Below are positions 1 to 10,900 of a stretch of DNA of 64,000 nt, one piece after another. Numbering within the stretch: position 1 is the stretch's first letter; the number at the start of each line of letters is the position of its first letter. Below the pieces are notes generated by a model. The model did not search any database, had not been told where the DNA came from, and saw nothing but the letters and a program-made list of their open reading frames with translations. The stretch covers positions 37,223,407-37,287,406 of the forward strand of contig NC_079515.1 of the NCBI RefSeq assembly GCF_000801105.2, written 5' to 3'. The DNA is from Raphanus sativus (taxonomy: Eukaryota > Streptophyta > Magnoliopsida > Brassicales > Brassicaceae). The translations under genes were made by a program, and so were the position numbers.

Positions 1-252
1 GTTTGTACTTTTGTCTTCTGATCTGTTTTACTTATTTTTAAAATGGCAAGTTGTTTTACAAATCTTGGAATTGGGTTTGAAGAAGCTTTAAAGAAAAAAG
101 CTGGGATGTTGGCAAACACTTAGCAAACAAAGACGCTATTTTGTTTACTAGATCGTTGGATATAAAATTACACCAACAAATTATAGTGAAACTAAGGCCG
201 AGGCTGGACCAGTGACCTGAAGTGGAAGTTGAATATGGATGATTTGGTGGAG

Positions 253-1795
253 GGGAAATCAGCCAATTCATACTTCAACAGAGGGTTGCGGTCCCGATCA
301 ATACATGCACACGAACCCTGTGCTAAAACATACATCAATATTTAATATATTCAAATTTCATACACGAACATAGATATTTAAGTCTATTCATACATTGACC
401 ATTTTTCCGTTAGTCAAACTGCAACGACTGCTTACGTGGATTAAACGGATGCTTATGTGGCTTTTATATTTTAATTAATTAATAAAAAAATTAAAGTCTG
501 TAGATGGAAGGAATCGAACCTGGGTCTAGAGCACAGCAAAGAATTAACTCGACCACTGTGCCAAACCAAATTGTTTGTAATACTACATGTTGTGTCTTAT
601 ATATATTTAACATGTTTTATCATATCCAAATATATTCATACTCCTTGTTATGTGTTTTAAGTAACTATCTAGAATTAGTTCAACAAAATATATAAATTCT
701 AAGTAATTATGTTTAGTTAAACTAATTATTGTTATTGTGTTTTTGAAAATTTCAAATTAAAAAAAAAATTAAAATCAAAAAAGCATTTTCGATTTTTTTA
801 AAAAATTTCGAAAATGATTTTTAATTTAGTTTTTTGATTTCTTATATGATAAAAAATATTAAATATAATTAAAAAAAACACTAGGTAATACTACAAATAA
901 TTTGGATTAGAAGTACAACAAACCAAACTAGATTATTTGTGGTACTACCTATTGTGTCCTATTTATCTCTAATATGTTTATCATATAGATATGTTCATAC
1001 TCTTTGTTATGAGTTTAAATTATTTAGAATTAGTTCAAAAAAATATATAAATTCTAAGTAATTATGTTTGATTAACTTAATTATTTTTATTGGGTTTTAA
1101 AGAATTAAAAATTTCACCATAAAAACTTTAAAAATCAAAAAGCATTTTCATTTTTTAAAAATCATTTCTAAAATGTTTTTTTACTAAAAAAAATTTGAGT
1201 ACCTAGTGTGAAATAATCTGGAATAGAAATAAAAAAAATATAAAATAAAAAATCATTTCGAAATCATTTTTTAAATCAAAAAATACTTTTTGATTTTCAA
1301 AATTTCAAAAGCACAATAACAATAATTTAGTTAATTAAACATAATTACTTAGAATTTATATATTTTTGTTGAAATCCTTTATAATTAAAACACATAACAA
1401 GGAGCATGAACATATTTAGATATGATAAAACATGTTAAATATATATAAGAGACAACATATAGTATTACAATCAATTTGGTTTGGCACAGTGGTCGAGTTA
1501 ATTGCTTGCTGTGATATGGACCCAGGTACGATTCCCTCCATCTACAGATTTTAATTTTTTTTTATTAATTAATTAAAAATATAAAAGCCACATAAGCAAC
1601 CGTTTAATCTACGTAAGCAGTCGTTACGGTTTGACTAACGGAAAAATGGTCAATGTATGAATAGATCTAAATATCTATGTTCGTGTATGAAATTTGAATA
1701 TATTAAGTGTTGATGTATGTTTTAGCACAGAGTCCGTGTGCATGTACTGATCGGGACCGCGACCCTCTGTTGAAGTATGAATTGGCCGATTTCCC
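253..1795. mobile_element. Non-autonomous Mutator-like element with long TIRs, copy 1
   Basis: The left arm (about 253-750) and right arm (about 1295-1795) are inverted repeats of roughly 500 bases, starting GGGAAATC(A/G)GCC inward from both ends. A perfect 10-base direct duplication, TTTGGTGGAG, flanks it at 243-252 and 1796-1805. Target duplications of 9-11 bases with long terminal inverted repeats are typical of Mutator-like elements. The centre is very AT-rich and has no transposase ORF, so the element is non-autonomous. Part of the left arm (about 577-740) recurs directly at about 940-1100. Both arms carry a tRNA-like pair of Pol III boxes. Confidence 0.8.
503..570 (-). other. tRNA-like A-box/B-box pair inside the TIR
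   Basis: On the minus strand TGGCACAGTGG (553-563) matches a Pol III A box and GGTTCGATTCC (510-520) matches a B box exactly, about 32 bases apart as in tRNAs. I could not fold a full cloverleaf, since the acceptor ends do not pair. It is therefore a tRNA-derived fragment, as in SINE heads, and not a tRNA gene. The opposite arm has a decayed version at about 1482-1547 on the plus strand. Confidence 0.5.
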
Positions 1796-1991
1796 TTTGG
1801 TGGAGCTGATGACTCCACCAATTCCTGATGAGACTCTGACTAAATATAGAATAGAGATTCAACGGATGTATGAACGAGCACTCGGCGTTTTCTCGCCCTC
1901 GCCCTCGCCCTGGGACCATGGTTGGATAGGAAAGCTGATTAGTTCCTCTCTCAGTGTTAGTTTAGTCCTATGCGTATATTGTTGTAAATAA

Positions 1992-2485
1992 CAATGGTTC
2001 TGTTCATTCAAATCTAAGCTGGAAAAGAGTATAACATTCCTTTTTTATATTAATTTTCTATAAAAGAACCTTAAAAATTCAGCAATTTCTATATCACATA
2101 CGCAGTTAATTGACATGAGAATGACCAAAACTCTAAAATATGTATATCTTCAAATTCATGAGAGTACAAGTAGATGGTCCCAATGGGGGACCTGGAATCA
2201 TGAGAGTACAACTCCTATAACATTCCTTGTTTATGTTCTTTTTTTTCCTATAACAAGAGACATTAACATCCCAATGGGGGAAATCTAAAAAGGAGAAAAT
2301 GGTTCCAGGAATTGGCTAAGAAAAGTAGAAAAAAGAGCATAAACCAAAACAGAGGGTTGGTTAGTTCGTTCAAGTCCTTCACAGAGAAACAACATCATCA
2401 CCATCTGGTTATTACTCTCATCCTTGATTATGTGGATTTCCCTGTACACACACACACACACACACATCGAGAAAGCTAAGAGATC
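1992..2485. other. Intergenic stretch and CID4 3' flank
   Basis: No gene seen. It contains a CA microsatellite near 2450-2465, shorter by one repeat in the second copy of the segment, and probably the CID4 3' untranslated region on the minus strand. Confidence 0.5.
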
Positions 2486-5400
2486 TCAGTATCCAAAAAC
2501 CAAAAACCAAAGAAAAAAAGGATAAAGAAGATAGGAATTGGCAATAACCGGCTGGTGGTAAGGAGGAGGCGGCGGCCTAGGCTGCTGTCCTTGCATCATC
2601 ATCTGCTGCCACTGCTTATACTAAAACATCACAACAACTCCATCACCATTAAACTTCTTTTTCTAATTTCGTTAATATTTATGTACTTATTTTGGTATGT
2701 TGTTAGTGTCATCATACCTGTGGTGGTGCTTTTGGAGGATAATAGGTTTCAGGATACTCGTGGCCAGGATAACGAAGCAGCTGCTGTTGTTCAGGATATT
2801 GCGGTTGAATCTGCAACTTTTTTCACATGGCGAGAGTTTTAGGCGACTTTTGCTTTGTTTTTTAAAGTAAAAGTTAGGCTCTATACAACACAATGAACTT
2901 ACTCCGTAACCAGCAGGCATTAGAGGCATTAGAGGCATTTGCTGAACTGGTGCAGGTGGAGCAGCGTAGTAGAATGAGCCACCTGCAATTGGAGATTGAG
3001 GCCGTACAGGAGCTGGTGGTCGCGATGGTTTGAATCCCTGATCAGACCCAATGATCTGCAACTTTTTTCACATGGCGAGAGTTTTAGCGACTTTTGCTTC
3101 GTTTTTAAAGTAAAAGTTAGGCTCTATACAACAGAATGAACTTACTCCGTATCCAGCTGGTATTCGAGGCATTTGCTGAACAGGTGGAGCAGCGTAGTAG
3201 AACGAGCCACCTGCAATTGGAGATTGAGGCCGTACAGGAGCTGGTGGTTGCGATGGTTTGAATTCCTGATCAAGACCCAATGACTTTTTGATTAGTAGAC
3301 AAAACCAAAGAATTGAAACACACAGTTCAACCAACACTTTATCAAGTTTGAACATATAAAGTAGAAAAATAAACCTTTGCATCCGGGTTAAGAATGGACT
3401 TTTCCGATGAGGGCAACGAACTACTTGACGAGCTTCGTGATAGTCCAGGACTAGTTGACGTCGACGGAGCTGGTCCTCTCTCTGAACTTCTTGTAGAAGC
3501 CGACTGTCCAAAAGAGCTTTCAGATTTTGTTTTACCAGAAACTTGACTGACTTGACTTTCTTCTTCAGCAACAGTCTTCGATGCCGAGGTTCCACCACCA
3601 CCACCAAGATTTGCACCTTCTTTGATATCTATATCCCACACACACAATATTTTCTTAAAATGTTACCACTGCTTGTGTACAAAAGCAACTTCTTCTAGAT
3701 TCCATTTGGCGACTTTAAAAGAGGTCATCATCAGTGGAACATTACTGACGGCCAGTACATAGTCAGTTGAGATCAACGTGAAAATAAATATTAGTGTCAG
3801 GCCGAGACAAAAACTATGAGAAGCCTTCTACGTGTAGAACAGGAAAACGGATAAACAAATTTAGTGGGGGTGCAGATATAGAAAAAGTGTAAGAAAGAAG
3901 TAGAATATACCTCCATGACCATAACCAGAAACTGATTCCTCAGGTGTCTGTGTAAATACAACGGGAAGCCAAAGAAACAATGTTAAAAATAATAGAACAA
4001 CGCCAAACCCAGTCACTGATTAAACATGCATAATCAACATGGAGTTGAAATTTACTCTGTTACTGTGGGCAGCCTCCGGATCATTGCTGTTTCTTCGCTC
4101 ACCCAACTGGCTCTCACTGTTATGTGAAGAGAAACTCCTACTGTGAGAGAAGTATTTTTGATGTTTAAAAGCCCATAGCCTTATGGCAAAAGAATGACCT
4201 GGTACTGCTGCCTTGGACAGCAAAATCTTTGGACCGCTGTTCAGAGGGAAGGTTACCAGCGTGATCATCAGATATAGAGCAGCTCTGGCTCCCACCCTTA
4301 TTGAAAATGAATGGTAAATATCAGCAACTGTTCTGCTAGAAACTACTTTCAAAAAAGAAATCAATCATACCCCATAGCCCTTGCCACTAGAAGAAGATGG
4401 CTTCTGGCCACAAGAAGAAGCTGGATTCTGGACACTAGAAGTAGATGAAACAACGAAAGTCTGATCGTTGCAAGTGTCCAGCAATTTGTCGCCCTCCTCA
4501 TCAAATCCATCAACTGGACATTCAGCTGAGTATTTAGCTTCCTCGTCAGTATCAAATTTCTCATTAGTCTGAAGGCCTCTTTCCTTCAGGCACGAACAAT
4601 TAGAGATCTGGAGTTATATAACAACAACAGAAACGTAGGGATCAAGTTGTGCAAATCAAACCACCAAAAATCACCTCTGCTACATGAAGATCTCCGGTAT
4701 GTTCATCCTCAATCTCTCCTGCAATCCTCAGGGCTTTCTCTTCCAGCTCTCTGGTCCAAGAACCTTTGTCAAATGTTGTGGTATACATGTCCACTTTCAA
4801 AGTGCTCTTTACTCCAAACAGTTCCTTATTCGCCTTAAACTGATCCCATCCCCCACTACCAGCAAATAGCCATGTTGTGAGAGATATGGAAACCGCAATC
4901 TTCCTAATCTTATGGACATTCACCAAGGGCTCTTCCTCACAATATACTATATGCTTTCACTAAAAATGAAAAAAAAATATAGCTCAACAGAGAGATAGAA
5001 CGATAAAAGCTTTCCAAAAGGAAGATCACAATCAGCCTAATGTGCAAGCACAAAAATAATCCATTCGTTTTTGCAAAGGATTGTTCATGGAACTACTATC
5101 GAGATTCTTCTCATTCCCACATTCTCTCGTCTGAACTGTTCAGATAAGAAACCGTGGTCCTAAGAATCTAGCTAACAAATTTTCACATGAAATCAAAATA
5201 TGTATATATATACCTTTTCGAAGGCTTATCAAACACATTATCCAGACCCTCAGGAGCTTCACCATCAGGTACCCAGGGGTTAAGCTCTCTTCTCTGATCA
5301 GCACGACAAGACTTTGATATAGAAGAATCCGTCAAAAGCTCCACCGACTTCTCACTCTGAACGGGATTTAATTTGCCGTCACTCAATACGGAGAGATCCC

Positions 5401-5908
5401 AACACCAACATAAATGATAAAAAGGAATGAAAATACCAAATCTCAATGTAATGTCCCTGCCATGTAACGCATTGACATAAACTTAAACAGAAAAAAGCAA
5501 GCACACCTTAGCAACAACTTGCACAAGTTCGTCTGAAGGAATATAGAATATCTTCATAGGTGGCTTTCTGACAACCACGGAACCAGATTCATGCCCTCCT
5601 AAAGTACCGTCTTTAATCAAGGATGCCATCTTTAGAATGATTCCTGGAAGTTTAGAAATGGCAATACCCTCGTAAAGTAGCCTACTTTCTAAGAGAAAAA
5701 AAAGATAAAAAAATTCTGACTCAAGAGCCTCACCAAAATCCTTCTCCAGATGAGCAGGATGGAATATACCACTATAAACCGATCCATTTGTTAGATGCGC
5801 TTCCACGAGATGCCCAACCATACATTTTGTGAGGTACACTAAACTCTCACGTGAATGCCTCTTCAAGCTTCCATCTTCCTCATCCATTGCAGCCTTAAAA
5901 CTGTTCAA
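2486..5908 (-). CDS. CID4: Ataxin-2-like CTC-interacting domain protein (CID4), copy 1
   Basis: A multi-exon ataxin-2 family gene that acts in the cytoplasm with poly(A)-binding protein. The first visible coding exon (5734-5908) and the next (5507-5643) encode the Sm-like ataxin domain (KCMVGHLVEAHLTNGSVYSG, then IILKMASLIKDGT). The LsmAD region follows (about 4640-4870: WDQFKANKELFGV and a RELEEKALRIA helix). A PAM2 motif for the MLLE domain of poly(A)-binding protein forms across a splice: SILNPDAK from the exon near 3390, joined to EFKP from exon 3146-3265. The C-terminus is Pro/Gln-rich. The penultimate exon is 2719-2810, and the last exon (about 2486-2616) ends at a stop at 2486-2488. 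Start: an AG acceptor-like site lies just before the first ATG (5908), so MNSF at 5908, MDEE at 5887 or an upstream exon are all possible. One 3' exon is tandemly duplicated. Family and position fit At3g14010. Exon structure between about 3600 and 5450 is only partly resolved. Confidence 0.85.
2811..3284 (-). repeat. Tandem exon-intron duplication in CID4
   Basis: Unit 2811-3055 and unit 3056-3284 are near-identical head-to-tail copies, each holding one CID4 exon plus intron flank. Exon 3146-3265 (120 nt, 40 codons) and exon 2903-3037 (135 nt, 45 codons) both keep frame and have AG acceptors (GATCAG) and GT donors. They encode variants of a segment reading (E/G)FKPS(Q/R)PPAPVRPQSPIAGG followed by a Tyr/Ala/Pro/Gln/Met-rich stretch. 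The second copy of the gene carries the same duplication near 60034-60507. Confidence 0.9.
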
Positions 5909-7319
5909 AAAAACTAAGAACGATAGAGAGAGTTATTGTTACCCAATAAATCTTGTTACACGAAGCAGTAGTATGGTGTTCCCCACAATATAATCTTGTT
6001 ACTATCTATATACCACTGAAACTCATGATTGCTATCTACGGGCAAGACTTCGACGCAAAGAAAAAAGGCATTGATACAATCATCAGCATCAATTGAACCG
6101 ATTGAACTGCTTAATCCCCAGTAAATCAAAAACCCTAAACTGGTCACCTGAATCACCAAATTCTCAAAAACCTTTGCGGATAACGCGAAAGAACAACGGA
6201 GAAACGTACATAAGAATACTATTGGATACCTCAAAACCCCTATCCCGATCAGAAAACAACTCACCGGTGCAACTGTAAACAAATGGTCCGAAGGGGACGA
6301 GCTCGAATGCTTCCGGCGCAGCGAATTAAGGTTTCGTAATGAGCTGAGATTCACACGGCGGGGGAGAGTGAGTGACGGTAAACGATTCGCCGTGAATCTA
6401 GGAGCAAAAGATATTTAGAAGAGAATGATCGGAGCTGAGTAACTAACTTCTTTGCAGAGTGATGATGGTAAAGAAGGAAGAGCTTCAAGAAAGAAACCGA
6501 TCGTTGTATGCGAGCGGCGGGAACGATCACCTATGGAGAAGAGAAGTTGAGCGTAATCTAATATATGGTAATCTTGCTTTCTGTGAACCGTTTAGATTTT
6601 AGCGGGCTATTAACGGTATTTAGGCCCGTTGACGAGGAATACAAATGGGCCGTAAATAAACATTATGTAGGCCTAGGCCCATTAACAGTGTATTAGCCTA
6701 ACGATGTCAAAGAGGATGACAGGGAAGATGATTATGGCGATTGACATAGGATCCGCAGTTAGTTTTACAGCAAAGAAAGAGAGCTTGTAAAAATCGAAAT
6801 CTACATTTTCCCCCAAAATTTCTCTCTCCCCCAGATTTAGCCCTAAACCGTTACTTGCCACCCTCTCTCTCTCTCTCTCTCTCTGGATTTTTCCCGGAAA
6901 ATTGAATCTACTTTTCTTCCATAGTTTTCCTCGTATTCCGTCTCTGATAATTCTCTGACCCCCGCCGCATCGAATCCGATTCTTAGATTAAGGGGGAGAT
7001 ACAGAGAAATCTAAAACCTAGGTCCTTGCTTTGCTTCCTTGATCAGATTCGAGATTCCTTGACCCCCTTTACTTGCTTCATATCGACGAGAACAGGGAGA
7101 GGAAGGAACGAACGGGGAAACTCTTTCCTCGATTTCTCTCTCGGTGAATCAACACCAACACCAATCGTCTCCTTCCGTTGACCAGATCTTCCGAATCCTC
7201 TCTCTCTCTCTCTCTCTCTCATGTTATAATCCGATTCAACTATGCGCTGACTAACGACAGAAAGGAAGAAGAGAGAGCCACGCCTTCGCTTCTTTGTTTT
7301 CAATCAGGATCGGTGATTA
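5909..7319. promoter_or_regulatory. Shared upstream region of CID4 and the proline-rich gene
   Basis: The two genes diverge here. The CID4 side (to about 6550) looks like 5' untranslated or first-intron sequence. The side next to the proline-rich gene has CT microsatellites at about 6862-6882 and 7200-7220 and CCCTAA/CCTAG-type leader sequence. No further gene seen. The repeated segment ends at 6789 only because the window ends. Confidence 0.5.
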
Positions 7320-7913
7320 ATGGAGTTTCTGAATGTTTGTTTACTCCTCGCTTTGATTCTCAGCTTCCTCTTTGTCCAATCACAACAACAAGATCAAGCC
7401 CGGACTTTGTCACCGCCTCCTCCTCCGCCGAGTCTTCAAGCTAACACGCCTCCTCCTCCTCCGACTCAAAACAGCGCTGGCATTCTGACTCCTCCGCCTC
7501 CTCCTCCTCCGACTCAAAACAGCGCTGGCATTCTGACTCCTCCGCCTCCTTCTCCTCCGCCTCATAACAGCGTTGGCATTCTAACTCCTCCGCCGCCGCC
7601 GCCTCCTCATTCTCCACCTTCACCACCGCCGCCGATTCCAAAACCTCCTCCTCCTCCTCCTCCTCCTCCTCCTACGCCTGCGGTAGCTTCTCCTCCACAT
7701 TCTAACAGAAACAAATCACGGAGGCTGCGGCCGCCATCTCCTCCGCCGCCTCCGCCTCCACGGATCTTCAAGCAGCCGGAGAAAAGTGGATTAAACACAG
7801 GGAAGACGGTTGGTCTGGTGTTCGCTGGGTTCGCAGCGATGCTGCAGATATGCGTTGTTGCCTTCTTGGTTTTCAAAAGAAAGCAGCTTTTAAGGATGAC
7901 ACATACTTACTGA
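7320..7913 (+). CDS. Proline-rich extensin-like single-pass membrane protein
   Basis: An intronless 197-residue protein. Residues 1-24 form a signal peptide with a long hydrophobic core. Residues about 30-150 are poly-Pro tracts with three copies of a unit containing NS(A/V)GILTPPPP. Residues about 162-185 form a hydrophobic segment (VGLVFAGFAAMLQICVVAFLV) followed by FKRKQ, the pattern of a type I plasma-membrane protein with a wall-facing proline-rich domain and a short basic cytoplasmic tail. It lacks the SPPPPYVYS repeats and Tyr crosslinking motifs of classical extensins, and there is no kinase domain. It resembles small proline-rich family proteins of Arabidopsis such as At1g54215, from memory; its function is not known to me. 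Codon-level GC is high because of Pro codons. Confidence 0.75.
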   Translation: MEFLNVCLLLALILSFLFVQSQQQDQARTLSPPPPPPSLQANTPPPPPTQNSAGILTPPPPPPPTQNSAGILTPPPPSPPPHNSVGILTPPPPPPPHSPPSPPPPIPKPPPPPPPPPPTPAVASPPHSNRNKSRRLRPPSPPPPPPPRIFKQPEKSGLNTGKTVGLVFAGFAAMLQICVVAFLVFKRKQLLRMTHTY

Positions 7914-10900
7914 TTATTCCAAAAGGGACAAACTTTAAACAAGAGATCATCAAGGCTTCATCATTAGCCTCCCCCTTATCGGATCTATCAAGACTTCCTC
8001 TGTAAATGGGTACATTCTGGGTTTGACAAAGTTCTTTTATTATATTTTTTTGTTCTTTTTTAAGGTCGTCTAGTTTTTTTTCTTTCATTTACATGCCTAA
8101 TGATGCTAACTAGAGTGAAACAGAGAGAGGTGTCGAGAGAAAGAAGTGGCTCTCAATCATGTAATATTGTTTTTAGTCCAATTCTGTGAGAGGGAAAAAA
8201 AACGATAATATAATTTCATTTTGTGAGTTTGTTACTTTGAATATTCTTGTTACATTCTCTAAATGAGTCAGGGTTGTACACAAATCCTCTGTTTGTAGCA
8301 CATTGTATGATGTTATTGGTGAGAATCATAGCAAAGCATGATAGGAAGATTCAAGTTTCTTTCTCTAGTGTTTTTCTTTTCTTAGACATAACAGGTTATT
8401 TGTCAATTTCTCTCAGGTATGAGATGGACGTTTGAGACATTTTAGGTAGAGGAGGTACCGATTAGGCTTTAAGTGATAAATAGCTCTTGAAAACAGAAAA
8501 AAAATGTTGACTCTTTCGTCTTTGATTAGCTCTTGGATATAGTGAGAGTGCTGAATCTTTGGTGTTGAAATCTTAGGTTATGTGCATCTGTAGTTCTGCA
8601 TCTTCTTATGTAATGTTGCAAAGTTCGAACTTTATAAAAGATTCGTATGGAAATAAGAATTTGATAACCCATCTCTGGTTTGTTTTGGTTAGAGCTAGTG
8701 GGAACTTTTGCGTATTTTGAAGAGCTGTGTACTACATCGATCATGAGTAGTTTGTTTGTATGCGTTAGGGAATTTCTGCTGTTCTGAAAGTTTCATGACC
8801 AGATTCGGGTAACAACGATGCAACACGGTTGAAGAAGATGATGAACTTGTACCCTACTGTGAAAGTGTTTAAAGACGCGTTTTTGCTTGGTATGACTGAG
8901 CTAAGATGTGCTGGTTTTGATCTGGACCCGATTCCACTAACAGAATCTTCGTTGGCAACATGCTTTTTTAGATGCTCATCTTATAGATAAATTTTATATA
9001 TATTATTATGAAATATTGGAATAGAATACGATTAGTACTGGTAATGATTCCAAGTAATCATACGCACGTAAAAGCTTTATATACTGAATGAATCAAGACT
9101 TCAAGAGTCACGATCTTTAAACTCTTCCTCGTTCCTTTTGCTTAAGAAGCACATGCATGGAATGGAAGTATGCAACCAAAAATATGATTGTTTGTTTTTC
9201 CGATGAACGACAAATCTATAATGCCTTCATTTTAAATATTTTAATAATCGTATCAAAAACATATATATATTTATTTTAATAATTGAGTCTATAAACGTCA
9301 TTTGACTTCAATCAATACAATTAAAACAGCAGCCTTTTTTTTGACATCCCCTTAAACTTTCAAAATAATTACAAGTGTGCCATTACTATTTAATTTATAA
9401 TTATATTGATTATTTATTTAAACTAAATAACAATATTTTTTAAAACCACTCAACTATAATATTGCCTAACATCACGTATCCTAATCCCTATGTTTGATGC
9501 AACACAATATTCACATTTTTTCTGTTTATTGGAAACGTGGGATACATAGTGTACAAATTTATTTTTTGTTAAAAATAATAACTTTGAATTTCTTTTACAT
9601 TAAAAGATCTAAAAATATTGAACAAACAAAATTTGAAATCTTATTCATTTAAAATCAATGAATTAAACAACTAATTTGTTGTTTTCTTAAATAATCAAAT
9701 TAATTTAAATTAACACTAAATTTAAGTATCTAATTAATTATATTTTATTAATTAATATAAAAGAATTATTCTTATAGATAGAGTACTGAAATATACATAT
9801 ATTATATAATATATATATATATATTAATAAAATAAATATTAGTAGTTAAATATTATTAATATTTAGTAAAACGATAAAATATGTTATTATTAATATTTTT
9901 ATGAGTATAGTTTTACGGATTGTTCCAAAACAAACATTTAAAATATTTATCAAATATAAAATTAACTAAAAAATAAAACACATTTGAAGTTAGGTTTGAA
10001 CGTTAAATATTTGTTAGAATACATACTGGATATTTGAATTTGGTATATCACATCCTAAGTTTTATACTGGTAAATTTGTATTACAAATCTTTGATTAAGC
10101 ATAGAGAGTTTCTTATTTTTTCCTCTTTTTACTATAGTTATACAGAACCTCATTCTTTAGATAGCATTCTTGTATATTCTTCTAGCTAATGATCAATAAA
10201 TTGAAAATTTCATCAAAAAAAATTGTATTACAAATCAGGTTCGGATATAACACAATGGTTTCTGGATACAGATTATATTGGTTCGGTTTGAAAATGTCTG
10301 AAGTTAAATATAAAATTTAAAAGCAAAACATAAATAATAATTATTTCTTTTTAAAATAATTATTTAAAATAATTATTTAAAATATAAACTTATTTTATTA
10401 TATTCAAAATATATATAGAACTGAATATTTGAAGTATATATTTATGTTTCAAATATTTATATTTATGATTAATTTGGACATATGGATCAGTTATTCGGAT
10501 TTTCGGAGTTTTTCTGTTTTTTTTTTGGGTTATTCGTCGTGTTTGAATAATAACACTTTAGATTCGTATATGTTTTATACCTGTTTTATTTTTAGACCAT
10601 GTAAAAATTGGATTTCTTTTGGTTTGGGTTTGGTTCGAACTTCGGGTTACAAATCTTATGCACATGTCTACTTAAATAAAGAAAAAATGCTTGTGATTAT
10701 ATAAATTTTTTGTAAAAAATTTCCTAAGCTTTTAAAGCGGGGTCAAATCTAGTATACATTATTTTGTTTTATCCAGAATCATAGTAAACTTCAGATTAAG
10801 CCATGACTATTATCCCTTTCCAAATGAGATTTTAACACACATCTTGTGGGTTATGTTTTTGTTTCTTTTTTTATATTTGACATGTAACTGCCATAAAATA

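Larger units (their letters stand above)
235..1991 (+). pseudogene. Small ORF interrupted by a Mutator-like insertion
   Basis: An ATG at 235 opens six codons that run into the 10-base target duplication at 243-252. The same frame resumes after the second duplication copy (1796-1805) and stays open to a stop at 1989-1991. Without the insert this would be a protein of about 67 residues with a hydrophobic, Cys-containing C-terminal segment that could span a membrane. An in-frame stop lies about 12 codons upstream of the ATG, so a true gene would need an upstream exon. I do not recognise the family. An equivalent interrupted frame lies at 57461-59216. Confidence 0.4.
1..6789. repeat. Long direct repeat, copy 1 (CID4 segment)
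   Basis: Bases 1-6789 recur in the same orientation at 57228-64000. The repeat runs off both window edges, so its full length is unknown. From 1 to about 5650 I noticed one substitution (near 335) and a few length changes in base runs or the CA repeat. From about 5651 on there are more than 20 clusters of substitutions and indels. It holds a Mutator-like element, an interrupted small ORF and a whole CID4 gene. Confidence 0.95.

Noticed and set aside
503..570. A functional tRNA gene
   Set aside because: A and B boxes are present, but the acceptor ends do not pair and it lies inside a transposon arm with a decayed inverted partner.
3068..3616. 182-codon minus-strand ORF as one exon of CID4
   Set aside because: It runs through an intron in the wrong frame for its first half. 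Splice sites at 3265 and near 3380 and the PAM2 motif show the true exons.
6093..6354. Small ORFs upstream of CID4 as separate genes
   Set aside because: They lie in the CID4 leader or first-intron region, and the second copy of the segment has frame-changing indels there.
7441..7641. Repeated ECQRC-type minus-strand ORF, and a CRISPR-like look of the repeats
   Set aside because: This is the antisense of the Pro-codon minisatellite. Units are direct coding repeats without unique spacers, and CRISPR arrays do not occur in plant nuclear DNA.
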